Below are positions 1 to 7,933 of a DNA stretch of 64,000 bases, one piece after another. The notes under the pieces are model-generated. The model was not told the DNA's origin and did not search any database. It worked only from the letters and a program-made list of their open reading frames with translations. Origin of the DNA: Halopseudomonas xinjiangensis (lineage in GTDB: Bacteria; Pseudomonadota; Gammaproteobacteria; Pseudomonadales; Pseudomonadaceae); assembly GCA_011050525.1 (NCBI GenBank), contig DRFO01000024.1:1-64000 (forward strand), in the 5' to 3' direction. The translations under genes were made by a program, and so were the position numbers. Position 1 is the first letter of the stretch. Each line of letters begins with the position of its first letter.

Positions 1-90
1 GGCCTCCAGGGCGTTGCTAGACTGTCTCATGCGCTATCCGCAACGGTCATAAGCTTGATCAGGCTCTAAGCCCGAGAAAGGTCCGATATA

Positions 91-121
91 GACGCTGACG
101 GAAATCCGTCCTGGCGTTTTT
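91..121 (+). terminator. Rho-independent terminator-like hairpin
   Basis: A hairpin with inner stem GACGG/CCGTC (97-101 with 106-110) and outer stem ACGC/GCGT (92-95 with 114-117) is followed by a run of five T. It would end a plus-strand transcript entering from left of the window. Nothing else recognisable is seen in bases 1-202. Confidence 0.55.
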
Positions 122-202
122 ACACACTCTGGGCCAAAAGCAGCCATTCATCAACGCTCTCTCCGACCACCTGAAAAGCCCTTAGATAGGGGCGTAAACC
201 TA

Positions 203-1384
203 CTAATCAGTCGCTTCCACCATTGTTGGAATACCTGCCGATTGCAGGCGGCGAGCGCATATCCAGCCGACCGCCGCAACGCTGGCGCCGGCGATTCCTA
301 GCATCTGTAGCGATGCCAAGTGGGTGACCTGCGCGCCAATGGCTGCGCCTGCGCCCTGGCCCAGAAACATCATCGAGCCGTTCAGCGCCATGACGACTTG
401 CCGACCATTTGGCGCTGCTTCCACCAGTTGCGCCTGAATCAGCGGCGACAGGGTGAACAGCGCTGCTGCTCCCAGGGTGACTGCCACGCCCAGCCCGATC
501 CAACTGAGCAGGCCCTGGCCGGGCAGCCAGATCATACTTGCCGAATAGAGTAATTGCGTGGCACCAATCGCGATAAAGATTCGCATCAGAATCCGGCCGG
601 GATTGGGTAACTGGCCCAAGCGACTGGCAATGATCACTCCGCACAAAGCTCCGACGCCAACCAGCATCTGTGCCAGAGCCACCTTGTGCGTGTCGCCGAT
701 GACGCGTTCAACTACCCGAGCGATATAGGGGACCACGCAAAAGGTGGCGCCAAACGCGGTCAATGTCATCAGCAACAGGCGACGCACTTGTGGTTGCCAG
801 CCTAGCCGCAGCAGATGCCATTCCGTGCTGTCCGGGCTGGCAACGGCGGGCAGAGCCAGCCGCACGCTTATGGCGGCAATTAGACAAAGCGCCGTGGCCA
901 CCAGGAACGTTGAACGCCAGCCGAATACGCTACCAACCAGACTACCCAGGGGCATACCGAACAGGAACGCCAGGACCATACCGCCCATGACCAGGGCCAG
1001 CACCTGCGCGCGGCGCTCAGGCGGAAACAGTAACGCGACAGTTGAAGGCACAACGGGAATGACCAGTGTCGCCGCGAGCCCTGCCACCATTCTTAACGCC
1101 AGCAATTCGGTAAAGCTTGAAGCCCATGCTGCGGCCAGGTTAATCAGTGCCAGGCTGAGCAATGCCATCCAGAGCAGCCGGCGGCGTTCGATATGACCGG
1201 TGCGCAAGGCGATAAACGGGGCGGTGATCGCATAGGCGAGCGCAAACGCCGTTGCCAGGTACCCTCCGGTGGCGGTCGACACGCCAAGCTCGGCTGCCAG
1301 CTCGATCAGCAGGCCGGCAAATACGAATGTCTGTGTGCCCACCGCGGCCGTGGCGGCGGTCAGGGCAAGTATTCTGATCAGCAT
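203..1384 (-). CDS. MFS transporter, DHA1/AraJ-like efflux permease
   Basis: A 393-residue, strongly hydrophobic protein with about twelve predicted membrane segments, the usual size of a major facilitator drug/sugar efflux permease. The segment around residues 60-75 (TGHIERRRLLWMAL) matches the basic cytoplasmic loop between helices 2 and 3. Its start overlaps the end of the upstream hydrolase gene by seven bases (ATGCTGA), so the two are probably translationally coupled. The pair lies behind a TetR-type operator, which suggests a repressed efflux/detoxification unit. The substrate cannot be read from the sequence. Confidence 0.85.
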   Translation of the reverse strand: MLIRILALTAATAAVGTQTFVFAGLLIELAAELGVSTATGGYLATAFALAYAITAPFIALRTGHIERRRLLWMALLSLALINLAAAWASSFTELLALRMVAGLAATLVIPVVPSTVALLFPPERRAQVLALVMGGMVLAFLFGMPLGSLVGSVFGWRSTFLVATALCLIAAISVRLALPAVASPDSTEWHLLRLGWQPQVRRLLLMTLTAFGATFCVVPYIARVVERVIGDTHKVALAQMLVGVGALCGVIIASRLGQLPNPGRILMRIFIAIGATQLLYSASMIWLPGQGLLSWIGLGVAVTLGAAALFTLSPLIQAQLVEAAPNGRQVVMALNGSMMFLGQGAGAAIGAQVTHLASLQMLGIAGASVAAVGWICARRLQSAGIPTMVEATD

Positions 1385-2325
1385 GGGACTCCGCCTTCGT
1401 TCGTTTCAGAATAGGGTTCCTGCATCCGCCCGGCGGGCGCCGACAACTCCGGATGGTCGCGTAATGTAGCTGGGATCCGGCTTGTGCGGTTGGGAGCTCG
1501 AAGAAACCGGCCGATGTCATCGATTACCTGCGCGTCCCCCAAAGGCCGGTTGTGGCCACCACGCTTAAGCCAGAGTGTCTTCGCCTGGCATGCAAAGGCA
1601 TTGTTGTACGCCGCATCAATGGGCACGACTGCATCGTCTTCTGCATGTACCAGCATCACCGCTGTGGTTAGCCGCGACAGACCATGGTCGGTGCGAAAAC
1701 GCTCCAGCGGCGCACCCAGTGCCTGATGGATCTGGCGAGCCATGCTTTGCAGGGCTCGCTCGGACAGGCCCTGCGCTCGGCCTTGAGCAAGTGCCTGGTA
1801 GCGGGCGCCTTGGGGCGCACCAATCAATACCAGGCAGGAGGCCTGCAAGCCGTATTCTTCCATCGCCAGTACCGTAGTCGCACCGCCCACCGAATGAGCG
1901 ATGATCGAGTGGAGCGAGCCGGCCTCGCTGCCTGCAGCGGCAATGGCTCTCGCTATCAGGGGAAGAGGCGCGCGCCGGCCAGAGGCCAGGCCATGGGCAG
2001 GTAGGTCCAGCGCGGCGATGCTGTAGCCCTGGGCGAGTAATGGTTCGACAAATCCGCCCATAGCGTAATGATCCGCCTCCCAACCGTGTACCAGCAGGAC
2101 GCGGGGGCCCTCGCCTCGTAGCCAGAGCGGTATCTTCTCGCCGTCAACCTCGAGCGTGCGACGCTCGAAGCCGTCGAATGCGTGGGGCCAGGCCGGCGCG
2201 CGGACTCCAGCTCGTGGCTCGACAAACCGCCTCGCGCCAATCTGACCGAAGCGGTCCGGGAAGAGGCTCGAGAGTAGCTTTATCGTGCCAAGGCGGGCGT
2301 TGCGGTGAATCACATTAGTTTGCAT
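1378..2325 (-). CDS. alpha/beta hydrolase
   Basis: A 315-residue alpha/beta-hydrolase. The oxyanion-hole strand LLVHGW lies near residue 77. The nucleophile elbow is AHSVGG with Ser145, a relaxed GxSxG. The acid is Asp230 or Asp231 (HAEDDAVV) and the general base is His258 (GGHNR). No signal peptide is evident, so it is probably cytoplasmic. It is the first gene of a two-gene unit with the efflux permease and starts just downstream of a palindromic operator that is repeated in front of the neighbouring tetR. A role in hydrolysing a toxic ester or lactone is inference. Confidence 0.85.
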   Translation of the reverse strand: MQTNVIHRNARLGTIKLLSSLFPDRFGQIGARRFVEPRAGVRAPAWPHAFDGFERRTLEVDGEKIPLWLRGEGPRVLLVHGWEADHYAMGGFVEPLLAQGYSIAALDLPAHGLASGRRAPLPLIARAIAAAGSEAGSLHSIIAHSVGGATTVLAMEEYGLQASCLVLIGAPQGARYQALAQGRAQGLSERALQSMARQIHQALGAPLERFRTDHGLSRLTTAVMLVHAEDDAVVPIDAAYNNAFACQAKTLWLKRGGHNRPLGDAQVIDDIGRFLRAPNRTSRIPATLRDHPELSAPAGRMQEPYSETNEGGVPC

Positions 2326-2339
2326 GACTCTGCTCCTTG

Positions 2340-2357
2340 CTACCTACCGATAGGTAG
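2340..2357. promoter_or_regulatory. TetR-type operator (copy 1)
   Basis: An inverted repeat CTACCTA-CCGA-TAGGTAG lies 15 bases upstream of the hydrolase start and just beyond the 3' end of tetR. It shares the TACC/GGTA core with the second palindrome upstream of tetR, so both are likely bound by the same repressor. Confidence 0.65.
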
Positions 2358-2375
2358 TCTCTTGTGCCTTAAAAA

Positions 2376-2954
2376 TCATATGAGCGCAGGCGAAGAAAAC
2401 GTACCTTCACTCGCCAATCTTTCGCGCAGCCTGGTCACTGCTCGCTCCAGCGGCAGCGGTGAATGGCGCACCCGGGAAAGCACCAACGCACCCTGAACAA
2501 TCATCAGTAGGTCCTCCGCCCATTCCTGGGCTGCATTGGCGTCGTGCACGTACTTGCCCGAGAGTGCTATTTCTTCCAGCCAATGCTGCTGCAGGTCCAG
2601 CAACCGCTGTGCTCGCTGTTGCAAATCCGGAGCCAGATGGTCCCAGTCGCCAAGAATGCCGCCAACCGGGCAGAGCTTGCTGCCCGCTCCGATATTACTT
2701 ACGTACACCGACAGCCATGTTTCCAATCTGCGTGCTGGTGGCTGATCCTGCATCGCTTCCATACGCTTGCGAAAGGCTTGAATGCTGCTCTCGATGACGT
2801 CAGCTACCAGCGCATCCTTGTTACGATAGTGATGGAATAGGCTGGGCTTGCGGATGCCCACCCGATCGGCCACGTCCTGCAGGCTAAAACCGTTCATTGA
2901 CTGCTTCTGGAGCAGGTCGGCGGCGATGCTGAGTATCTGAGTTTTGGTATCCAT
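2376..2954 (-). CDS. TetR/AcrR family transcriptional regulator
   Basis: A 192-residue regulator. The N-terminal helix-turn-helix spans about residues 23-45 (FSLQDVADRVGIRKPSLFHHY), the standard TetR pattern. The C-terminal ligand domain contains CPVGGILGDW near residue 95, a motif I associate with AcuR/YxaF-like TetR proteins that sense small electrophiles. It is transcribed in the same direction as the hydrolase-efflux pair, and near-identical palindromes precede both. Autoregulation plus repression of the downstream pair is the likely arrangement. The inducer is unknown. Confidence 0.9.
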   Translation of the reverse strand: MDTKTQILSIAADLLQKQSMNGFSLQDVADRVGIRKPSLFHHYRNKDALVADVIESSIQAFRKRMEAMQDQPPARRLETWLSVYVSNIGAGSKLCPVGGILGDWDHLAPDLQQRAQRLLDLQQHWLEEIALSGKYVHDANAAQEWAEDLLMIVQGALVLSRVRHSPLPLERAVTRLRERLASEGTFSSPALI

Positions 2955-2957
2955 TTG

Positions 2958-2973
2958 CCTACCATATGGTAGG
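2958..2973. promoter_or_regulatory. TetR-type operator (copy 2)
   Basis: A perfect 16-base palindrome, CCTACCATATGGTAGG, starts four bases upstream of the tetR ATG. Its arms match those of the palindrome in front of the hydrolase gene. The position would block tetR transcription, as in autorepression. Confidence 0.7.
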
Positions 2974-3158
2974 TAGTCGGTTTGGTCAACTTTTATTTTG
3001 GATAGCCGATGAGAACTGGCTGACCCTCCCGATTACCGAGTCTCGCCTGAGAATGCGGCGAGAATCACAAGCAGTCCGCCTGGCCGTAACGCCGCTGTAA
3101 TCTGAATGACATCTTTGTGTCGCACCCTGGCCGACCCAATATCTGATCGTCCTTTTTG

Positions 3159-4493
3159 ATGAGGCTACCGATGCAATCAGTTTGCCGCCGACGACTGCGC
3201 CACCTATGGCTCACTCTGGTTTTTATACCCTGCCTGGTATCCGCCCACGATCTGGAAATCCATGGATCCAACACCATCGGGGCCACCCTCGCCCCCATGT
3301 TGGTGACCGGTTTTCTGGAGCAACTTACCGGAGAGCCTGTCACCGCTACCGCCACCGGGACTGAAAACGAGACCGTGCTCAGTACCACGCGGGACGGTAA
3401 GCCATTGACCGTGCTGGTAGCCGCCCACGGCACCAGCACCGGCTTCGCCTCGATGATGGCCCACGGAGCCGATATCTGGGCGGCCTCACGACGCGTCAAG
3501 GATAATGAAGTCGACGCTATGGCAGGACGGGCCGACATGATCAATGCCAATAGCGAACACGTTATTGCCATTGACGGCCTGGCGATTCTGGTTCATCCAT
3601 CCAACCCGGTCGATCAGCTCAGCATAGAGACCCTGGCGAAGATTTTCGCCGGAGAGATTATCAACTGGTCAGCCGTTGGCGGTCCTGACCGGGCGATTCA
3701 GGTGTACGCCCGCGACGACCAGTCCGGGACCTGGGACACGTTCAAGGAACTGGTTCTCGCCGGCAAATTCACGCTGACTGGCGACGCCCTGCGCTACGAG
3801 TCCAATGACCAGCTTTCGGAGGATGTCAGCCGTGATCCGGCGGGCATCGGCTTTGCCGGTTTCGCCTCGGCGGGGAACAGCAAACTGCTGGCTATCGCCG
3901 ACGACAGTGCACCGGCCCTCAAACCCAGCCAGCTGTCGGTGGCTACTGAAGACTATCCGCTCTCCCGCCGGCTTTATCTTTACACTCCTGGAACGACCGG
4001 CAAGCCTCTGGCTCAGGCCTTTATCGATTACGCCCAGAGCCAGACAGGGCAGAATCTTGTGGCGAAATCCGGGTTCTTCTCCCAGAGCCCATTTGCGGTG
4101 GATCCGGTATACGACAGCAGCGTCCCGGACACCTTCAAGCGCCTGACCCAGCGTTATCAGCGCCTGTCCGTGAACATTCGTTTCGCTGAAGGTCGCACCA
4201 GACTAGACAATAAAGCCAACCGGGACTTGCTGCGCATTCAGCAGTACCTCGAAGAAACCGGTAAAACCGGGAGCGACCTGATGCTGATTGGTTTTTCGAA
4301 CCAGCAAAATGACGAGCTCCATGCCCAGATGATCTCCGAGCTGCGTGCCCTGTCAGCCAGCAAGGCACTGCGGGAGCTTGGCACCGAGGTGCGCGGGCAT
4401 ACCGGATATGGGCATTACATGCCCGTGGGCTCGGCGGGCGGAGAAACCGGCGCCCAGCGCAATGGCCGGGTCGAGGTCTGGGTCCGGCGCTAA
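3159..4493 (+). CDS. PstS-like phosphate-binding protein fused to an OmpA-like domain
   Basis: About 444 residues. A signal peptide (cleavage likely after Ala29, VSA-HD) precedes a PstS-like periplasmic binding domain (about 30-300; the HGSNTIG opening and DDQSGTWDTF resemble phosphate-binding loops). A C-terminal OmpA-like peptidoglycan-binding domain follows (from about 337). The product should sit in the periplasm tethered to peptidoglycan. No PstCAB genes are nearby, so it may sense or store phosphate rather than feed a local transporter; that is inference. Alternative starts are TTG 3156 and ATG 3171. The gene ends inside the end of the convergent topoisomerase gene. A decayed copy of its 3' part lies at 6797-6956. 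Confidence 0.85.
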   Translation: MRLPMQSVCRRRLRHLWLTLVFIPCLVSAHDLEIHGSNTIGATLAPMLVTGFLEQLTGEPVTATATGTENETVLSTTRDGKPLTVLVAAHGTSTGFASMMAHGADIWAASRRVKDNEVDAMAGRADMINANSEHVIAIDGLAILVHPSNPVDQLSIETLAKIFAGEIINWSAVGGPDRAIQVYARDDQSGTWDTFKELVLAGKFTLTGDALRYESNDQLSEDVSRDPAGIGFAGFASAGNSKLLAIADDSAPALKPSQLSVATEDYPLSRRLYLYTPGTTGKPLAQAFIDYAQSQTGQNLVAKSGFFSQSPFAVDPVYDSSVPDTFKRLTQRYQRLSVNIRFAEGRTRLDNKANRDLLRIQQYLEETGKTGSDLMLIGFSNQQNDELHAQMISELRALSASKALRELGTEVRGHTGYGHYMPVGSAGGETGAQRNGRVEVWVRR

Positions 4494-5539
4494 CTTGCCT
4501 TGGCTTTCTTCGACAAGTCAGCGGACAGCCGCTCAAGAAACATCGCCAACGCTACTTCCTCGGCTTTCAGGCCCTTGCGTACCCGCGGCTTGGGCAGCTT
4601 CGATAACTCACCCAGGCTGAAATGCTCCAGCACGGCCGGGTGGATATAACATTTGCGGCACACCGCAGGGGTATTGCCCAGTTGCTTGGCGACGTCCTTG
4701 ACCATGGCTACCACATGCCGCTTCGCGTCCGATTCCGGCTGCCATTCCAGCTCCCGCAGCACCGCCAACGCCATCGCGGTGCCGGCCCAGGTGCGGTAAT
4801 CCTTGGCGGTGAAGTCGGCCCCGGTATGGCTGTGCAGGTAGGCGTTGACGTCGGAGGAACTGACGGTATGGCGCTCACCGTCTTCATCCAGGTATTGAAA
4901 TAGATTCTGCCCCGGCAATTCCTGGCAGCGTTTGATCACCCTGGCCAGGCGCCGGTCCTTCACACTGACTTGATGTTCGATGCCACTCTTGCCGCGAAAC
5001 TGGAACTTGATCTCGCCGCCCTTGATATCAACATGGCGGGTGCGCAGGGTGGTTAATCCGTAGGACTTGTTGTCCCGGGCGTACTGGGTATTGCCGACGC
5101 GAATGAGCGTGGCATCCAGCAGCATCAGCACCGTGGCCACGACCTTTTCGCGTGTAAATCCTGGTTCGGCGATTTGCGCTTCCAGCTGCTTGCGCAGTTT
5201 TGGCAAGGCCTTGCCGAACTCTTGCAGGCGGGAATACTTGTCGGTATCGCGCACCTCGCGCCAGCGCGGGTGATAGCGGTACTGCTTGCGTCCACGGGCG
5301 TCGCGGCCGGTGGCTTGCAGATGGCCGCGCGGGTCGGCGCAGATCCACACATCAGTGTAGGCAGGCGGCACCGCCAGCGAGTCGAGGCGCTTGATTTCAT
5401 CGGTGTCGGTGATGCGCTCACCCTTGGCATCGAAATACCTGAACTTGCCCCGCCATTTTTTGCGGCTGATGCCGGGCTGGGTGTCGTCAACGTAATGTAG
5501 GTCGCGAGGCAGGTCTGCAAGCAACGCGGAATCAGGCAT
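4490..5539 (-). CDS. DNA topoisomerase IB
   Basis: A poxvirus/bacterial-type topoisomerase IB of 349 residues from the chosen start. Visible landmarks are RVGN (Arg147), GKSG (about 184), YRTWAGT (about 248-254) and the catalytic tyrosine region CYIHP (Tyr298). It relaxes supercoils through a 3'-phosphotyrosyl intermediate. ATG 5539 is chosen over the 28-residue-longer frame because AAGGAA lies eight bases upstream and the protein then starts MPDSALLADL. It converges with the PstS-OmpA gene and overlaps its stop. Its 5' end, including start codon and ribosome site, is duplicated at 6968-7028. Confidence 0.92.
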   Translation of the reverse strand: MPDSALLADLPRDLHYVDDTQPGISRKKWRGKFRYFDAKGERITDTDEIKRLDSLAVPPAYTDVWICADPRGHLQATGRDARGRKQYRYHPRWREVRDTDKYSRLQEFGKALPKLRKQLEAQIAEPGFTREKVVATVLMLLDATLIRVGNTQYARDNKSYGLTTLRTRHVDIKGGEIKFQFRGKSGIEHQVSVKDRRLARVIKRCQELPGQNLFQYLDEDGERHTVSSSDVNAYLHSHTGADFTAKDYRTWAGTAMALAVLRELEWQPESDAKRHVVAMVKDVAKQLGNTPAVCRKCYIHPAVLEHFSLGELSKLPKPRVRKGLKAEEVALAMFLERLSADLSKKAKAS

Positions 5540-5658
5540 GGAGCAATTTCCTTGGCAACAAATAGGCGGATATATCTGATTGACCGCAGCGTTGTGCGGT
5601 CGTGCCAACAGGTATTGGAGCAAAGGGTCAGTTCAGTTATATTTTTCCTTGTCTGGCC

Positions 5659-6096
5659 CTAGCTGGTTGGCCCATCGTCCTCTTGGATCTCCTTTTTGGC
5701 GGCTTTGCGCGACTTGCCAGCTGCAGGTCTGCTCCCAGCTGTCCCTTTAGGCTTCGCCCCCCTTGAGATGACGTAGGTGACAGGTACGCCGTCGCGTTTA
5801 CCAGCAATAACGCGCCTTCTGTTTGAATGCATCGCAGCCATGAGCCCCATCCGTAGGCCAAACTTACGCAATATCGAATCGACGGTACTCAAGGTCGGAT
5901 TACCTTTGTCCGTTTCCAACTGATACAGCGCTCTGGTGGACATACCGCACATTTGAGCAAAGGTTTCCTGATCGAAACCAGTAACCTCCAAACGAAGCCT
6001 ACGAATAGCCATGCCGAGGGTTAGTTCACCATCAGTGTGCAGCCGAATGATTTCTTCGATCAGTTGCTTACGCAGTTCTCCGGTCATGGTTTTCAT
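5659..6096 (-). CDS. XRE-family helix-turn-helix protein, probable antitoxin
   Basis: 145 residues from ATG 6096. This start is preferred because GGAG lies six bases upstream and its ATGA overlaps the stop of the upstream gene. A Cro/CI-type helix-turn-helix occupies about residues 38-85 (FDQETFAQMCGMSTRALYQLE). The C-terminus is a Lys/Arg-rich tail, probably disordered. The coupled partner upstream is an unrecognised protein of similar size, the usual layout of a toxin-antitoxin or small regulatory pair. The region has lower GC than its flanks and lies between two copies of the same topoisomerase-gene sequence, suggesting acquired DNA. The toxin/antitoxin role is inferred from architecture only. 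Confidence 0.7.
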   Translation of the reverse strand: MKTMTGELRKQLIEEIIRLHTDGELTLGMAIRRLRLEVTGFDQETFAQMCGMSTRALYQLETDKGNPTLSTVDSILRKFGLRMGLMAAMHSNRRRVIAGKRDGVPVTYVISRGAKPKGTAGSRPAAGKSRKAAKKEIQEDDGPTS

Positions 6097-6626
6097 AGCA
6101 GCTCCCATAACTCATAGTTCGAGTCCAAATTATTTACTGGAATAGCCTTTGATTGGCGAATATTCAGAGGCATATCTACGAGCAAATCCGGCAGCGCTCT
6201 GAACTCATTGGCGGCGCCACGGATACGCTCATACAGATAATCTGGGGCATACCATTGCGGGAAGCAGGCACAAATCTCACGCCACTTTGGACTCCCTTTC
6301 TTTTCGGCTTCCCATTTCGTTGCCCTGGTTACCCCCTCTGCATCCAAAACCATCGGGGCTAGGTCATAGATCGGGATCAGATCAAACCTCTCGCTGTACC
6401 GGAATATCGCTTGAACAGCAGGAATGATGTCGAGAATGAAGGCTGGGAAATATTTGGTATCCTCAGGACTCCAGTTGGCAGGCAAGTTAACGCTGACGGC
6501 ATGCTCGAAAATGCTATCTATCACATCAAAGAAGTCATGCAGATATGTGGTCTTGTACGAAGTCGTAACGCGCGTACCCGCAACAGCTTGCGTATCCGAG
6601 ATACTCAGTCCAGGGCATCGTGCCAT
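6093..6626 (-). CDS. protein of unknown function, possible toxin partner
   Basis: 177 residues with no signal peptide, no membrane segment and no motif I can assign. It is rich in aromatic residues (FFDVIDSIFEH, KYFPAF, CFPQWYAPDYLYERI). Its stop codon overlaps the start of the XRE gene (ATGA), so the two are co-translated. Base composition is low for the window: the 60-base stretches I counted here are 38, 47 and 55% GC. The start has no convincing ribosome site, so the true N-terminus may differ. A toxin role is a guess from its pairing with a helix-turn-helix gene. Confidence 0.55.
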   Translation of the reverse strand: MARCPGLSISDTQAVAGTRVTTSYKTTYLHDFFDVIDSIFEHAVSVNLPANWSPEDTKYFPAFILDIIPAVQAIFRYSERFDLIPIYDLAPMVLDAEGVTRATKWEAEKKGSPKWREICACFPQWYAPDYLYERIRGAANEFRALPDLLVDMPLNIRQSKAIPVNNLDSNYELWELL

Positions 6627-6796
6627 TGGCCGTTTACATAGGTTTGTATGGCTAGCGCTTCGTACATTGCGGCAAACTCAATCGGCATTAAGATGCTGAC
6701 AAATCTAGAGCATGACGGCTTAATCGGCAATATAAATCTTGCGATCAGCTTTATTCTGTTTTAATTCGGCAATTTAATGCCGACGACGGCTTATAC

Positions 6797-7030
6797 CGGG
6801 ACATACTTCGCATCCAGCAGTGTCGCAAGGAAATTGGTAAAACCGGGAGCGACCTGATGCTGATTGGCTTTTCGAACCAGCAAAACGACGAGCTCCATGC
6901 CTAAATGATCCCCGAGCTGCGTGCCCTATCAGCCAGCAAGGCGCTGCGAGAACTTGGCTTTCTTCGATAGGTCGCGAGACAGGTCTGCAAGCAATGCGGA
7001 ATCGGGCATGGAGCAATTTCCTTGGCAGCA
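6797..7030 (-). pseudogene. deletion remnant of a second pstS-ompA/topoisomerase IB locus
   Basis: Three blocks copy the neighbouring locus. Bases 6797-6958 align without gaps to 4221-4382, with about 11 mismatches in the best 125 bases. Bases 6953-6967 match 4499-4513. Bases 6968-7028 match 5498-5558 with about three mismatches and keep the topoisomerase start codon and ribosome site. The first deletion joint is at a shared CTTGG. The copied pstS-ompA part has an in-frame CAG-to-TAA change. The remnant therefore derives from a full second copy that lost about 117 and 984 bases. It carries no functional gene. Confidence 0.85.
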
Positions 7031-7075
7031 GTGTTAATGGCCAATTAAACTGACCCACTTGAGGGCTGCTGGCGC

Positions 7076-7558
7076 TTAATCAAACACGTCGTAAAGAATA
7101 TCGGCGATCACTCCGGTCACCACAGACACCAATATCAGTTCGGTGCCCGCAGTGCGCCATTCATAGCCCGGATGGCGAGGCAGACGGTCAAGAAACGCAC
7201 CAGACTGCACTTTCTTCGCAATACCCGGAGGCAAGGGTTTGCCCCGCTTCAGATTCTTCCGAATGCCTGGCGGCAACTCAGCGTACCCATTAAAATTGGC
7301 TGTGCGTGCGTACTCACGAGCACGCGTTGCAGTAATGCCCGCATCCAATAGCGAATCTAGAAGATCCCGGTCGCGATGGTGATCCTCGCGATCCTGACTC
7401 GCCTGCCCTTTGTCCGGGTTACCCTTACCGGACTGACCTGCATGCTTTGCCAAATGCTTATGATTCGGACCCTTGCCCTCCGGCGGAGCGGCATGCGCGG
7501 CGATGGCAAACAAGCTACCAGCGATCAATAGGGTTATAACGGTTTTACGTCGTTGCAT
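7076..7558 (-). CDS. CigR-like exported protein
   Basis: 160 residues from ATG 7558, chosen because AAGGA lies eight bases upstream and a clean signal peptide then follows (cleavage about after Ala23). The mature part opens with a Gly/Lys/His-rich stretch. A middle segment with ELPPGIRKNLKRGKPLPPGIAKK resembles the repeated PPG-I-x-K pattern of CigR/RcnB-like proteins. It ends in a hydrophobic segment (ILVSVVTGVIADILYDVF) that may insert in a membrane. CigR relatives are linked to virulence regulation and envelope roles; the function here is not known. Confidence 0.7.
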   Translation of the reverse strand: MQRRKTVITLLIAGSLFAIAAHAAPPEGKGPNHKHLAKHAGQSGKGNPDKGQASQDREDHHRDRDLLDSLLDAGITATRAREYARTANFNGYAELPPGIRKNLKRGKPLPPGIAKKVQSGAFLDRLPRHPGYEWRTAGTELILVSVVTGVIADILYDVFD

Positions 7559-7820
7559 ATTCAAGTCCTTATTCGAGCTAATGTTCATCTGATTCCAATC
7601 TCCTTGCAAAACCGTCGAACGAAATTCGTCCTTCTTCCTTGTCTAAGAACGCCGCCCACTTGCGCCAAGAGAAAAAGCGCTAGGATGCCGGAAGAAGATA
7701 ATCTTTCCTTGGTGTCCGTCAAGTTCAATCTTGATTGCTCTCGGTGTCCCCGAGTGTCAGGGTAGTTGTCGCCTGATCGGTTTTATTCAACATCCAATCC
7801 CTGGGAGGGTGAGTCGTGCA

Positions 7821-7886
7821 ATGCCACGTTATGCACCAGAACGAAGAGAAACCCTTCTGAGAAAGCTATTACCGCCACCCAACGAT
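7821..7886 (+). pseudogene. fragment of a transposase N-terminus
   Basis: The frame starting at ATG 7821 reads MPRYAPERRETLLRKLLPPP and then loses similarity. This resembles the start of an IS transposase helix-turn-helix subunit (typically MPRYS-ER-----LLPP-N, from memory). It is cut after about 22 codons. No other part of an IS element and no clear inverted repeats are visible. The rest of the 7559-7933 gap holds nothing else I can identify. Confidence 0.4.
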
Positions 7887-7933
7887 CCCATACATTCACA
7901 TGCTTCCAGCCACGTTGAAAATAGCAGGCCCAC

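Noticed and set aside
3094..3125. Pho-box-like CTGTAAT / TGACAT elements upstream of the PstS-OmpA gene.
   Set aside because: The half-sites do not keep the 11-base direct-repeat spacing and match poorly, so no operator is called.
6774..7058. A 94-codon minus-strand frame over the duplicated remnant as a small gene.
   Set aside because: It only reads the antisense of the decayed pstS-ompA copy, and the same peptide frame occurs antisense in the intact gene.
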